64,000 nucleotides of DNA from Aliiruegeria lutimaris (GTDB lineage: Bacteria; Pseudomonadota; Alphaproteobacteria; Rhodobacterales; Rhodobacteraceae), in NCBI RefSeq assembly GCF_900099935.1, contig NZ_FNEK01000001.1, forward strand, positions 1 to 64,000, given 5' to 3'. The position numbers were made by a program, and so were the translations under genes. Below are positions 36,455-45,634 of the stretch, in pieces (position 1 is the stretch's first letter; each line of letters opens with the position of its first letter). The notes beneath the pieces were generated by a model that did not search any database, was not told where the DNA came from, and saw only the letters and a program-made list of their open reading frames with translations.

Positions 36455-36483
36455 CTTGTTCTTCCTTACTCTTTACGGTCGGC

Positions 36484-36954
36484 TCACATGTCGTAACTGA
36501 AGCTGGCGATGTAGCTGGAGCCCAGCACCGCCTGCCCCGCGCCGTTGCTGGTCAGCGGCACGACGATCTCGGAGGGGCTGTAGCGCATGTCCTCGACGGA
36601 GCTGTCGATATGCAGCTCGTAGCCGGCATCGAAGAGGGCATCGGCGAGGTCGAAGCTGATCGTCAGCGATTTGCCGGACCCGACGGAGGCGCCGGTGATC
36701 CCGTTCACCTCGCCGACATTTCCGCCGGTAAAGCGGTACCAGTCCGAGAGGCTGTCGTAGTACTTGGCCTTGGTGCCGGCCATCCAGAGCGAGCCGACAT
36801 AGGCGCCGCTGGCATCGGTGACGTAATAGGCGAGGTAAGCTTCCTTGCCCCCGTAATTCGTGAGCTGGGTATTGAAGGTCACCTCCCTCGCCATGGCGAG
36901 GCCGGGGACGACGAGGGCCGTGGTGAGGGCAAGGGCGGCAAGTAGTCTTTTCAT
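36484..36954 (-). CDS. DUF2271 exported protein with a flavinylation-like motif
   Basis: 156 residues with a signal peptide ending near GLAMA. Mature motifs typical of DUF2271 are YLAYYVTDASGAYVGSLWM and SDWYRFTGG. The segment VNGITGASVGSG (Ser90) matches the ApbE target pattern (D/N)xxTGA(S/T). It lies in one unit with apbE and the PepSY reductase, so it is a likely covalent-FMN electron carrier in the periplasm. ATG 36954 follows GGAACAAATGAG; 36972 is an alternative start. Confidence 0.8.
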   Translation of the reverse strand: MKRLLAALALTTALVVPGLAMAREVTFNTQLTNYGGKEAYLAYYVTDASGAYVGSLWMAGTKAKYYDSLSDWYRFTGGNVGEVNGITGASVGSGKSLTISFDLADALFDAGYELHIDSSVEDMRYSPSEIVVPLTSNGAGQAVLGSSYIASFSYDM

Positions 36955-36982
36955 CTCATTTGTTCCGTTCATGCGGTCAGGG

Positions 36983-37417
36983 TCATTTCACCTGCGCCTT
37001 GGGCGCGGCGCCGTTATTGAACAGCCCATTCGCGGGCGGCGTGGTGCTGCCCGAGGTGGCCGGGTTCTGAACCGAACCGCGATAATTCCGGCCGCGATCG
37101 TCGTCATCGTCGTCGTCATCCCAGTCCCAGTGCCAGTTCCAGCCGAGCAGACGGAAACCGTCATGGTCGTGATCACGACCTTTCCGGTGACCTTCGCGGT
37201 GGCCATACCGGTTGCCGCCGCCATAGCTGTCCGCGCCGGCCGCCCGCGACGTGCCGGCAATCGGCTGGCGTGGGGCGATTACGGGCTGTGCCGTCTCGCT
37301 CGCGGCGGCCTGAGGAGCGAGGGTCTCGCTGGCATCTCCGGCGGTTTGCGCCTGCGAAAGGCCGGTGAGTGCCAACGCTGCGACCGTCGCGGCGAAAAAC
37401 GTTGTCTTCCTGTTCAT
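36983..37417 (-). CDS. Small exported protein with a poly-Asp stretch
   Basis: 144 residues. A signal peptide ends at LSQAQ. The mature protein is low in complexity, with a His/Asp-rich GRDHDHDGF, then WNWHWDWDDDDDDDDRGR, and a Ser/Thr/Pro/Asn tail. No family is recognised. The acidic run would bind divalent cations such as Ca2+ or Fe2+. First gene of the minus-strand redox unit, divergent from the two-component system and probably controlled by it. Confidence 0.7.
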   Translation of the reverse strand: MNRKTTFFAATVAALALTGLSQAQTAGDASETLAPQAAASETAQPVIAPRQPIAGTSRAAGADSYGGGNRYGHREGHRKGRDHDHDGFRLLGWNWHWDWDDDDDDDDRGRNYRGSVQNPATSGSTTPPANGLFNNGAAPKAQVK

Positions 37418-37556
37418 CTGTCTCTCCATCTCGGGGTCGATGCCGTAGATCTGGGGCCCGCGCCTGATCGCTTCCTGACGGAGAGACAGAAGTCGCTTCA
37501 GCTTCCCGTAAGGAAAAAGCCGCATTAGGGTCGGCGAGACTTCCCGGTAGGACGAA

Positions 37557-38216
37557 ATGCGTATCCTGCTGATCGAGGACGACACGGTACTGGGCGCTGC
37601 GGTGCACGACCAGTTGAAGGCGGACAGCCATTCTGCCGACTGGGCGAAACGGCTGGACGAGGCGGGCGACGCGCTGGCCGCGGGCGCTTTCGAGCTGGTG
37701 CTGCTCGACTTGATGTTGCCAGACGGGCATGGCGTGCCCTTCCTGAAGACGCTCCGCGCCAGGGGCGACGTGACTCCGGTCATCATCCTGACCGCGCTCG
37801 ACCAGGTGTCGGACCGCATCGTCGGCCTAAATGCCGGGGCGGACGATTACATGGTCAAGCCGTTCGACCTGCACGAGCTTTCGGCCCGGATCGGCTCGGT
37901 GGCCCGGCGCTACACCGGCAATCCGAACCCGCTCATCGAACAGGGTGAGCTGCTGATCGACCTCGCCGGCCGCACCGTCCGCCGCGCTGGCAAGCCGGTG
38001 GAGCTGACGGCGCGGGAATGGGCGCTGTTCGAGGCCTTCATCCTGGCACCGGGCCGCGTGCTGTCCCGAGCGCAACTCGAAGAACATCTCTACAATTTCG
38101 ATGCCGCCATCGAGAGCAACACAATCGAGGTGCATGTCAGCCGGCTGCGCAAGAAACTCGGGCGCGACAGCATCGAAACCGAGCGCGGCCTCGGCTACCG
38201 GCTGGGCCGGCCATGA
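37557..38216 (+). CDS. OmpR-family response regulator
   Basis: 219 residues. Receiver domain: acidic pair in IEDD, phospho-acceptor Asp51 in LLDLMLPDG, lysine in YMVKPFD. C-terminal winged helix: ELTAREWALFEAFI and the recognition region SNTIEVHVSRLRKKLG. Of the PmrA/QseB/CarR type. It overlaps the kinase gene by four bases and diverges from the redox unit, which it probably regulates along with the multiheme cytochrome operon. Confidence 0.94.
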   Translation: MRILLIEDDTVLGAAVHDQLKADSHSADWAKRLDEAGDALAAGAFELVLLDLMLPDGHGVPFLKTLRARGDVTPVIILTALDQVSDRIVGLNAGADDYMVKPFDLHELSARIGSVARRYTGNPNPLIEQGELLIDLAGRTVRRAGKPVELTAREWALFEAFILAPGRVLSRAQLEEHLYNFDAAIESNTIEVHVSRLRKKLGRDSIETERGLGYRLGRP

Positions 38217-39583
38217 GGGGGCCGCGATCGCTTCAGCTGCGCCTCGCCCTGGCGCTCGGGCTTGCGGTCACGGTGATGTGGCTGCTCGCGGCCGGGCTGA
38301 CCGCACAGCGGCTCCGCCATGAGCTCGACATGGAGTTCGACTCGGCGCTGCGCGATACGGCGCACCGGCTGCTGCCGCTGGTCGGCCGCGAGGAACCGGA
38401 CCGGCGCGAGCGCAACCGCAAACATGGCGAGGAGTGGTGGGGCCGTCACGAGCGGGACGACGAGGAAGAGTTCGACGACGATCCGGATCGGTTCAGCTAC
38501 GTCATCCGTGACGCCGAAGGCAGTACCCTCCTGCTGTCTGAGGGGGCCGACGCGGCGGATTTCCCGCCCTTCGAACGGGAAGGTTTCCTGCGTACGGAGA
38601 GCCAGACCTTCTTTTACGACCGTGCACGCCGTGCGGACAGTTTCATCACCATCGCGGTGGCCGAACCGCTCACCCACCGGGTGACCACCGTGCGCGAAAT
38701 GACGATGAGCCTGAGCTTGCCGCTGCTGCTGGTGATCCAGCTGAGCCTGGTGGCGATTTTCCTCGTTGTTCGCTACAGCCTCGCACCGATGCGACGGCTG
38801 CGCGACGATTTGGGCCGGCGCAGCGCGCATAACCTTGCCCCCGTCGGCGATACCGGCCTGCCGAGCGAATTGAGACCGGTGGTGGGCTCCATCAACGCCC
38901 TGCTCGCCCGGCTCGGCGCCGCCTTCGAGGCCGAACGCAGCTTCGCCGCCAATGCCGTGCACGAGCTGCGCACGCCGGTGGCCGGCGCCATCGCGCAGGC
39001 GCAGCGGCTGAAAGCGGAGACGGCGGATACCGCCGCCGCCGCCCGCGCCGGTGAAATCGAGTCGACGCTGAAGCGGCTGAACAGCCTGTCGGAAAAGCTG
39101 ATGCAGCTGGCCCGGGCGGAAGGCGCGCGGCTGACGATGGACGAGGCCACGGACCTGCGGCCGATCCTGCGCATGATCGTGGGAGATTTCGAGCGCCTCG
39201 GCGCGGCGGAACGGATCGAGCTTGTCCTGCCCGAGCAGCCGGTCCTGTCGAAACTCGACCCGGACGGCTTCGGCATCCTCGCCCGCAACCTGATCGAAAA
39301 CGCCTTGAAACACGGCGCAGCGGGCGAGCCGGTCAAGGTCGCGCTCACGCCGCCGGCGGTGCTGAGGGTCTGCAATTGCGGAGTGGTGATCCCGCCCGAC
39401 GAACTGGACAAGCTGACCGGGCGCTTCGTGCGCTCGAACGGCACGGTGAAGGGCAGCGGCCTTGGCCTCGCCATCGTGCGCACCATCGCAGAACGCGCCG
39501 GGGCAACGCTCGAGCTACGCTCGCCCGTCCCCGGCACGACCGAGGGTGTCGAGGTACGGGTCGCGCTTCCGGGAACAGGTTAA
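38213..39583 (+). CDS. Sensor histidine kinase with a strongly acidic periplasmic insert
   Basis: 456 residues. Two membrane helices (LALALGLAVTVMWLLAAGL and LPLLLVIQLSLVAIFLVV) flank a periplasmic domain of about 130 residues. HAMP-like region, H-box AVHELRTPVAGAIAQ, N-box NLIENALKHG and GSGLGLAIV follow. The sensor part contains GREEPDRRERNR and WGRHERDDEEEFDDDPD, a dense acidic patch that could bind metal ions, as in the Fe(II)- or Ca-sensing BqsS/CarS kinases. The ligand itself is inferred. Confidence 0.92.
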   Translation: MRGPRSLQLRLALALGLAVTVMWLLAAGLTAQRLRHELDMEFDSALRDTAHRLLPLVGREEPDRRERNRKHGEEWWGRHERDDEEEFDDDPDRFSYVIRDAEGSTLLLSEGADAADFPPFEREGFLRTESQTFFYDRARRADSFITIAVAEPLTHRVTTVREMTMSLSLPLLLVIQLSLVAIFLVVRYSLAPMRRLRDDLGRRSAHNLAPVGDTGLPSELRPVVGSINALLARLGAAFEAERSFAANAVHELRTPVAGAIAQAQRLKAETADTAAAARAGEIESTLKRLNSLSEKLMQLARAEGARLTMDEATDLRPILRMIVGDFERLGAAERIELVLPEQPVLSKLDPDGFGILARNLIENALKHGAAGEPVKVALTPPAVLRVCNCGVVIPPDELDKLTGRFVRSNGTVKGSGLGLAIVRTIAERAGATLELRSPVPGTTEGVEVRVALPGTG

Positions 39584-39731
39584 GACCGCCCTTCCGACAA
39601 AAAGACTCGCACATCTGCCCGGCATGGAAGGCCCGGCCTCCCGCTTCGCGTACCGCTATGTCCGGGATCACGCTGCTTGCCTACCGGCAGATCAACCAGA
39701 GGGTGATCGGTCCATTTGCCTCATCCTACAG

Positions 39732-39752
39732 TTGTCAGATTTTGTTGTCAGA
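39732..39752 (+). promoter_or_regulatory. Direct repeat TTGTCAGA x2 upstream of the cytochrome operon
   Basis: TTGTCAGA occurs at 39732 and 39745, 13 bases apart, about 75-95 bases before the pentaheme gene. OmpR-family regulators bind such head-to-tail repeats, and one is encoded upstream. This is a candidate only. Confidence 0.4.
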
Positions 39753-39781
39753 CCGCCGAACACAGGTTTACCATAAGGAAG

Positions 39782-39804
39782 AAGCCACGAGTTTCTCGTG
39801 GCTT
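39782..39804 (+). promoter_or_regulatory. 10-bp hairpin in the 5' leader of the cytochrome operon
   Basis: AAGCCACGAG-TTT-CTCGTGGCTT is a perfect stem with a 3-base loop, ending 21 bases before the ATG and just ahead of the GGGAGGA site. It has no U-tract. It could be an RNA stability or translational control element. Confidence 0.5.
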
Positions 39805-39825
39805 GCGCGAACGGGAGGAACACCG

Positions 39826-41010
39826 ATGAGACTTGTGATGCGTGCCACCATCCTGGTGGCTCTGACAACGTATTTGACCGTATGTGGCGGCCCAGAGCGG
39901 CTGTCAATGGCACTTGCTCAGGAAAGCTCCGACACGGCGGCGATCACGCCGGCCACCCTCATGCCGGAAATCCCGAGCCTTGAGGCGTGGCGTAACTCGC
40001 CGCATGCCGACATCACCAAGGAGGCCTTTCGCCACTGGGATGAGGAAGATGACAAGATGATCCCGGAAGCCTGCTCGCAGTGCCATTCCACGGCAGGCTT
40101 CCTTGACTATCTCGGCGCTGACGGCAGCGAGGCTGGCGTCGTCGATACGAAACATTCCCCCGACCCGGCGATGGCCCCGGGCATCGCCTGCATGGCGTGC
40201 CACAGCATGGAGGCACAGGAACGGACCGTCGTGACCTTCCCCTCGGGCATCGAGCAGGAGGTCTTCACCGACGATATCCGCTGCATGACCTGCCATGGCG
40301 GCCGCAACTCGAAGGTCCAGGTCCTGGCCAAGATCGAGGACGCCGGCGCGCCCGCTGACGACACGACCTCGGCGGATCTCAGCTTCGTCAACATCCACTA
40401 TCGCGCCGCCGCCGCCAGCCGGTTCGGTGGCGATGTCCAGGGTGGCTTCGAATATGACGGCAAGGACTACGTTGGTTACTACTTCCACGACCAGGTCTCG
40501 CAGACATGCAATGACTGCCACAATCCGCATACGCTGGAGGTAAAGGTCGAGACCTGCACCGACTGCCATGACCAGGTGATGACCGACAACAAGGACACGA
40601 TGCACCTCGTCCGGACGTCCAAGCCCGATTACGATGGCGATGGCGACACCTCCGAAGGCATCGAGGCCGAAATCCAGGAGCTTCACGGCAAGCTGTTGGA
40701 AGCGATCATCGGCTACGGCGAGAACACCGCCGGCACCGCCATCGGTTACGAGTCGCATTCCTACCCGTATTTCTTCGCCGATGGCGACGGCAGTGGTGCG
40801 ATCGAGGAAGGCGAGGCCAAGTACCCGAACCGGTACCAAGCCTGGACACCGCGCCTGTTGAAAGCCGCGTATAACTACCAGGTCGTGGCCAAGGACCCGG
40901 GGATCTACACCCACAATCCCCATTACGCGTTGCAGCTGCTGCACGACAGCATCGCCGATCTGGCGGAAGCTGGGAGCGGCGTCGACGTGACCGGGGAACG
41001 CCCGCAGTGA
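39826..41010 (+). CDS. Pentaheme cytochrome c with EF-hand-like loops
   Basis: 394 residues with a signal peptide. Five heme motifs: CSQCH (83), CMACH (122), CMTCH (153), CNDCH (228) and CTDCH (244). After the hemes comes a C-terminal part with DYDGDGDTSEGIE at 268-280 and DGDGSGAIEEGE at 319-330; the second is a textbook 12-residue EF-hand calcium loop. A periplasmic electron carrier is likely. GGGAGGAACACCG precedes the start. Leads the operon with the nine-heme cytochrome and cytochrome b. Confidence 0.88.
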   Translation: MRLVMRATILVALTTYLTVCGGPERLSMALAQESSDTAAITPATLMPEIPSLEAWRNSPHADITKEAFRHWDEEDDKMIPEACSQCHSTAGFLDYLGADGSEAGVVDTKHSPDPAMAPGIACMACHSMEAQERTVVTFPSGIEQEVFTDDIRCMTCHGGRNSKVQVLAKIEDAGAPADDTTSADLSFVNIHYRAAAASRFGGDVQGGFEYDGKDYVGYYFHDQVSQTCNDCHNPHTLEVKVETCTDCHDQVMTDNKDTMHLVRTSKPDYDGDGDTSEGIEAEIQELHGKLLEAIIGYGENTAGTAIGYESHSYPYFFADGDGSGAIEEGEAKYPNRYQAWTPRLLKAAYNYQVVAKDPGIYTHNPHYALQLLHDSIADLAEAGSGVDVTGERPQ

Positions 41011-41040
41011 TCGGCGCGTTTCGCTGATATCCCGACGAAC

Positions 41041-41067
41041 GGACCGGCCGTTTTCCGCGGCCGGTCC
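41041..41067 (+). promoter_or_regulatory. Intercistronic hairpin between the two multiheme genes
   Basis: GGACCGGCCG-TTTTCCG-CGGCCGGTCC is a perfect 10-bp stem in the 94-base gap, with no U-tract after it. It probably stabilises the upstream message or sets relative expression, more than it terminates. Confidence 0.6.
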
Positions 41068-41104
41068 AGCCAATTCTTCGAGATCCGAAAAAGGGACGGC
41101 AAAC

Positions 41105-42871
41105 ATGCCAGGACATGTGTTCCTCCGCCTGACTGTGGCGGTGGGTCTGGCCGCGACACTCGCCACAACAGCGTTGGCACAGTCCGACACTCCGGCACAA
41201 GATCCCGCCGTGTCACCGCCCGCCACCGCAGCGGCTGTCCCGGTCTCAACCGCCGATCACAGCCGGTTCGACGCGCTGGCAGGCCCCTTCACGACCGCAC
41301 AGGAGGTCAACGAGGCTTGCCTGCCGTGCCATAATACCGGGCCCGAGCAGCTCCACGGCACGCTCCATTTCTCCTGGTCCTGGCCTGCTGCGAGCTCCGG
41401 ACAAGCGGCCGATGCCAGCGCTATGGCCGGCGGCATGCTGCATGTCGCCAACGGTTTCCTGCTCTCCACGCCGTCGAACCTCGACGCCTGCAGCTCCTGC
41501 CACATCGCAGGAACCCGCTTCGAGGATCCGGCTGTGCTCGACGCTTCCAGCGCCCCGGTGGCGCCGGTCGACTGCATGAGCTGCCACGAGCCGACGGGCC
41601 AATGGACCGTCGCCAATTTCCACGAGGACGGCGCGGCCTGCTCGATGTGCCATGACGAACGGCTTCGCGGCGATACACCGGAGGTGAAGGATTTCGTCTT
41701 GGCGGCCAAATCGGTCGGCCCCTCCACCAATGCAAGCTGCGGCGCCTGCCATTTCAATGCCGATGGCGGCCAGGGCGTCAAGCATGGCGACCTCAACGCC
41801 GATCTGCTCGCCCCCCCGCCAACGCTCGACGTGCACATGGCGGCAGCGCCCGAAGGCGCCGGTTTCACCTGCAGCACCTGCCACACCACGACCGAGCACG
41901 CCCTTGCCGGAAGCCGCTACGCCGGTGGGCCGGGCGCGAGGCCGGAAAGCCCGGCATTGGTCGGGGCCGCGGCCTCCTGCCAGGGCTGCCATGGAGCCAT
42001 GCCACATGACGCGATCAAGCGCGGCGTGCGGCTTGACCGGCATATCAGCACCGTCGCCTGCGAGACCTGCCACATCCCGTCCATCGCACGCGGCGAAACG
42101 GCCACGCGCGTCTTCTGGGACTGGTCGACGGTCGGCAAGCTGGGCCGTGACCGCAAGCCGATGGCGCAAAAGCAGAAGGACGGCCGCATCACCTACACGA
42201 CCGAGAAAGGTCATCTCGAGGTCGCCCGCTCCTTTGCTCCGGACTATATCTGGTCCGACGGCATGCTCGACATGCATCGCCCCGGCACGCCGCTTCCGGC
42301 CACCGGAGCGACAGAAATCGACGGCGTCGAGCCTGGCAGGGACGCCAGCACCGAGCTCGCGCTCATCAAGGACGCTTTCGCCGACGCGCCCTGGATCGCC
42401 TCCTATTCGGGCGAGCCGGTCTCGGAGGATGCGCGGATCGTCCCGGTCAAGATCATGCATTCGGTGGTGCCCATCGACGCCGAAAACCGCGCCCTCGCGT
42501 CGGTGAAGTTCTCCGGCCGCAGCGGCGACGCGTTATGGAACCGCTTCCGCTGGGAGAACGCGGTCGAGGCCGGCATGGAGGCGGCCGGCCAGCCCTTCAG
42601 CGGCGAAGTCGCCTTCACGCCTGTCCGGCAGATGATCCCGGTCAACCACATGGTTGCCCCCGCTGAAGTGGCGCTGCAATGCCCCGCCTGCCATAGCTCG
42701 GACGGGCTGCTGGAGGAGCTTCCCGGCGGTTTCCTGCCCGGGCGCGACCGGTATGACTGGCTCGACAAGGCAGGGCTGCTGCTGCTTGCAGGAACGCTTG
42801 GCGCGGTCCTGTTCCATCTTGTTCTGCGGCTCGGTTTCGCACTGTTCCACAGGGGGAAGCGTCATGGCTGA
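41105..42871 (+). CDS. Membrane-anchored OTR-like multiheme cytochrome c with nine CXXCH
   Basis: 588 residues. Signal peptide, then heme motifs at Cys72, 129, 157, 179, 212, 256, 292 and 319 (eight), and a ninth, CPACH, at 526. A C-terminal helix (AGLLLLAGTLGAVLFHLVL) anchors it. The eight-heme part resembles the octaheme tetrathionate reductase (OTR) family, which reduces tetrathionate, nitrite and hydroxylamine in vitro. The ninth site beside the anchor probably takes electrons from the cytochrome b encoded next, whose start overlaps this gene by 8 bases. The physiological substrate is unknown. Confidence 0.87.
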   Translation: MPGHVFLRLTVAVGLAATLATTALAQSDTPAQDPAVSPPATAAAVPVSTADHSRFDALAGPFTTAQEVNEACLPCHNTGPEQLHGTLHFSWSWPAASSGQAADASAMAGGMLHVANGFLLSTPSNLDACSSCHIAGTRFEDPAVLDASSAPVAPVDCMSCHEPTGQWTVANFHEDGAACSMCHDERLRGDTPEVKDFVLAAKSVGPSTNASCGACHFNADGGQGVKHGDLNADLLAPPPTLDVHMAAAPEGAGFTCSTCHTTTEHALAGSRYAGGPGARPESPALVGAAASCQGCHGAMPHDAIKRGVRLDRHISTVACETCHIPSIARGETATRVFWDWSTVGKLGRDRKPMAQKQKDGRITYTTEKGHLEVARSFAPDYIWSDGMLDMHRPGTPLPATGATEIDGVEPGRDASTELALIKDAFADAPWIASYSGEPVSEDARIVPVKIMHSVVPIDAENRALASVKFSGRSGDALWNRFRWENAVEAGMEAAGQPFSGEVAFTPVRQMIPVNHMVAPAEVALQCPACHSSDGLLEELPGGFLPGRDRYDWLDKAGLLLLAGTLGAVLFHLVLRLGFALFHRGKRHG

Positions 42872-43493
42872 TACGTCTCAGAACCCCCGGGGTGTCTATA
42901 TCTTCCACCGTTTCGAACGGTTCTGGCACTGGTCGCAAGCGGCGCTGATCCTGTTCCTGATGGCGACCGGGGCCGAGATTCACGGGTACTGGAGCTGGCT
43001 CGGTTTCGAACGCGCACTGGAACTGCACATCGTTGCCGCTTTCACGCTGATTGTCCTTTGGGCTTTTGCCATCTTCTGGCATCTCGTTGCCGGTGAGTGG
43101 CGTCACTACGTGCCGACCACCAAGGGGTTGTGGAAGGTGATTTCCTTCTATGCAACGGGCATTTTCTTCGGCGAACCGCATCCGTTCCGACCGAGCCCCA
43201 AGCGCAAGCACAACCCGATGCAGACCATAGCCTACCTGAGTTTCAAGGTATTGATGGCGCCCGCGCTCTGGATCTCGGGCCTGATCCTGTGGGCCTATAG
43301 CAGGTATCCCGAGATCTATCCTGAAGCGTTGCCGATAATCTGGGTCAACGCCCTGCACGTTGCCGGAGCTTTCCTCATCGCCGCGTTCCTGATTGCGCAT
43401 CTCTACCTGATCACAACCGGCGAGACGGTGTTCGCGCAGCTCAGGGCGATGATCACGGGCTGGGATCGGCACGCCCAGGACGAGGAAGACTGA
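42864..43493 (+). CDS. Cytochrome b/b6-type membrane subunit
   Basis: 209 residues with four membrane helices and likely heme-ligand histidines in HRFERFWHWSQA, LELHIVAAFTL and HVAGAFLIAAFLIAHLYLI. It resembles di-heme cytochrome b subunits of the formate dehydrogenase/hydrogenase gamma type and should exchange electrons between quinone and the periplasmic multiheme cytochromes. Last gene of the operon. Confidence 0.88.
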   Translation: MADTSQNPRGVYIFHRFERFWHWSQAALILFLMATGAEIHGYWSWLGFERALELHIVAAFTLIVLWAFAIFWHLVAGEWRHYVPTTKGLWKVISFYATGIFFGEPHPFRPSPKRKHNPMQTIAYLSFKVLMAPALWISGLILWAYSRYPEIYPEALPIIWVNALHVAGAFLIAAFLIAHLYLITTGETVFAQLRAMITGWDRHAQDEED

Positions 43494-43535
43494 TCTTCAA
43501 GCGCGGCGTATCGCGCGGCACCGCTGCGGGCGGCC

Positions 43536-45527
43536 TCACACGGCGGGTTCTGATGCCGCCCTGGCCTCCAGAGCCTTCCGGCCGGCTGCCAGCACCTCTA
43601 CTATTCGGTCGGTATCGAAGACGCAGCCGCGCCAGGTTCCACCGCTTGCGGCCTGAAGCGCGGCCCAGAGACGCGTGTCCTCCGGCAGCTTGCCCGCCGG
43701 GGAAAGCTCTGGATGGGGCGGGCGCGCGGCGAGGATCGCGGCGCCCTTCCCGGGACTCACTTCCGTTTCGGGGCCGCCGAGGAAGTTGACGCTCCCCTCA
43801 AGTTTCACACAATCGACGACGATTTCGATCAGGTCGCCATCCCGGAGCTTGCCGAGCGGCCCGCCCGCCAGCGCCTCCGGCCCGACATGGCCGATGCAGG
43901 CGCCGGTGGACACGCCCGAGAAGCGCGCATCGGTGATCAGCGAGACATGCTTGCCCCAGGAGACATGCTTGAGCGCGGCGGTGAGCTGGTAGGCTTCCTC
44001 CATGCCGGTTCCCGAGGGGCCACCGCCCATCACCACCATGATGTCGCCGGGCGCGATATCCCCGCCCTTGATGGCGCGGATCGCGGCGTTCTCGGAGGTA
44101 AAGACCTTGGCCTGCCCCTTGTGATGAAAGACCCCGTCCGCGTCGATCTTGGAAGGGTCGATGGCCGTCGATTTGATGACCGACCCCTCCGGGGCGATAT
44201 TGCCGACCGGGAAGGTGATGGTGGAGGTCAACCCGCGCGCCTTCGCCTGTGCGGGGCTCATGATAACGTCATCGGGTTCGACCCGGTCCCGCGCGAGGAG
44301 TTGCTCGCGGAAGCGGCGGCGCCGCTCGGAGGCCTCCCACCAGTCGAGATTCTCGCCCAGCGTCCTGCCAGTCACCGTCAGCGCGTCCAGGTGCAACAGG
44401 CCGAGCGTGCGCAGATGGAGCATCACTTCGGGCGCCCCGCCCGCCAGAAAGGCCCGCACCGTCGGGTGATAGACCGGCCCGTTCGGGATCACAGAGACGA
44501 GCCGCGGCACGCGGCGGTTGATCCGCGTCCAGTCCGTCACATCGGGGGTCTTGCATCCCGCGGCGTGGGCGATGGCCGGGAGGTGCAGCAACAGGTTGGT
44601 GGAACCGCCGAAGGCCGCGTGGACCACCATCGCGTTCTCAATGGCCTTGTCTGTCAGGATGTCCTTCGTGCGCACCCCCTTCGCGTCGAGCGCGATGGCC
44701 GCGCGTGCAGCGGCGCGGGCGTGGTCGAACCAGCCAGGCTGGCCGGAGGGGGCCAGCGCGGAATGCGGCAGCGCCATGCCGAGCGCTTCGGCGACCACCT
44801 GCGAGGTGCCCGCCGTGCCGAGGAACTGGCAGCCGCCGCCGGGCGAGGCACAGGCCTTGCAGCCGAGCCATGCGGCATCTTCCAGCGACAGCTCGTTATT
44901 GGCAAAGCGCGCGCCGATGGTCTGGACCTTGCCGGCGTCATCTCCCTTCGTCGGCGGCAGGGCCGATCCGCCGGGGACGACGATCGTGGTGTGATCGCGC
45001 ATCGCGGCCAGTGCCATCATCAGCGCCGGCAGGCCCTTGTCACAGGAGGCGACGCCGACCACGACATTGCATGTTGGCAACGAGCGGATGAGCCGCCGAA
45101 AGACGATGGCGGAGTCGTTGCGATAGGGCAGCGAGTCGAACATGCCCGTGGTGCCCTCGGTCCGCCCGTCACAGGGGTCGGACACGAAGGCGGCATGTGG
45201 CAGCCGCCCGGCCTCGGCGATCACACCGGCCGCTTCGGCCATCAATTCCTGAATCTCGTAGTGGCCGGTATGCAGGCCAAGCGCTATCGGCGAGCCGTCC
45301 GGGTTGCGAATGCCGCCGGTGGTGCCGATCAACAGGACTTCCCGCCGGGTCAGCTCCTCCGGTTTCCAGCCCATGCCCGCGTTCAGCGTCATCGCGAAGA
45401 CATCGCCCGACGGGTGGTCGCGCAAAAGCTCCGACGTCAGCGGCAGCACGCCCTCGGGGCCCGGCGCATGGGTCTTCACGTTATAGATATCGTCGCGGGA
45501 CTGATCGATAAGCTCGTCCATGGACAT
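43536..45527 (-). CDS. YjhG/YagF-type sugar-acid dehydratase (IlvD/EDD family)
   Basis: 663 residues, very like E. coli YjhG/YagF (D-xylonate dehydratase, 655 residues). Fe-S cysteine segments are [29 protein letters not shown] and [15 protein letters not shown]. It removes water from an aldonic acid to give a 2-keto-3-deoxy acid. The start is moved to 45527 ([17 protein letters not shown]), where GAGGAAAATGGC precedes the ATG; the longer frame to 45632 adds 35 residues with no site and would start in the operator. Regulated by the divergent IclR gene. Confidence 0.93.
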   Translation of the reverse strand: MSMDELIDQSRDDIYNVKTHAPGPEGVLPLTSELLRDHPSGDVFAMTLNAGMGWKPEELTRREVLLIGTTGGIRNPDGSPIALGLHTGHYEIQELMAEAAGVIAEAGRLPHAAFVSDPCDGRTEGTTGMFDSLPYRNDSAIVFRRLIRSLPTCNVVVGVASCDKGLPALMMALAAMRDHTTIVVPGGSALPPTKGDDAGKVQTIGARFANNELSLEDAAWLGCKACASPGGGCQFLGTAGTSQVVAEALGMALPHSALAPSGQPGWFDHARAAARAAIALDAKGVRTKDILTDKAIENAMVVHAAFGGSTNLLLHLPAIAHAAGCKTPDVTDWTRINRRVPRLVSVIPNGPVYHPTVRAFLAGGAPEVMLHLRTLGLLHLDALTVTGRTLGENLDWWEASERRRRFREQLLARDRVEPDDVIMSPAQAKARGLTSTITFPVGNIAPEGSVIKSTAIDPSKIDADGVFHHKGQAKVFTSENAAIRAIKGGDIAPGDIMVVMGGGPSGTGMEEAYQLTAALKHVSWGKHVSLITDARFSGVSTGACIGHVGPEALAGGPLGKLRDGDLIEIVVDCVKLEGSVNFLGGPETEVSPGKGAAILAARPPHPELSPAGKLPEDTRLWAALQAASGGTWRGCVFDTDRIVEVLAAGRKALEARAASEPAV

Positions 45528-45634
45528 GCCATTTTCCTCGAACTGGAGCGTCGCGGGCCGGTATGGGCTCGGCTCGGAGGTGACATGCCCTGCCCCGCTT
45601 CCCGCCGACATCTTTACCGGCTTGCCGGCCATTT

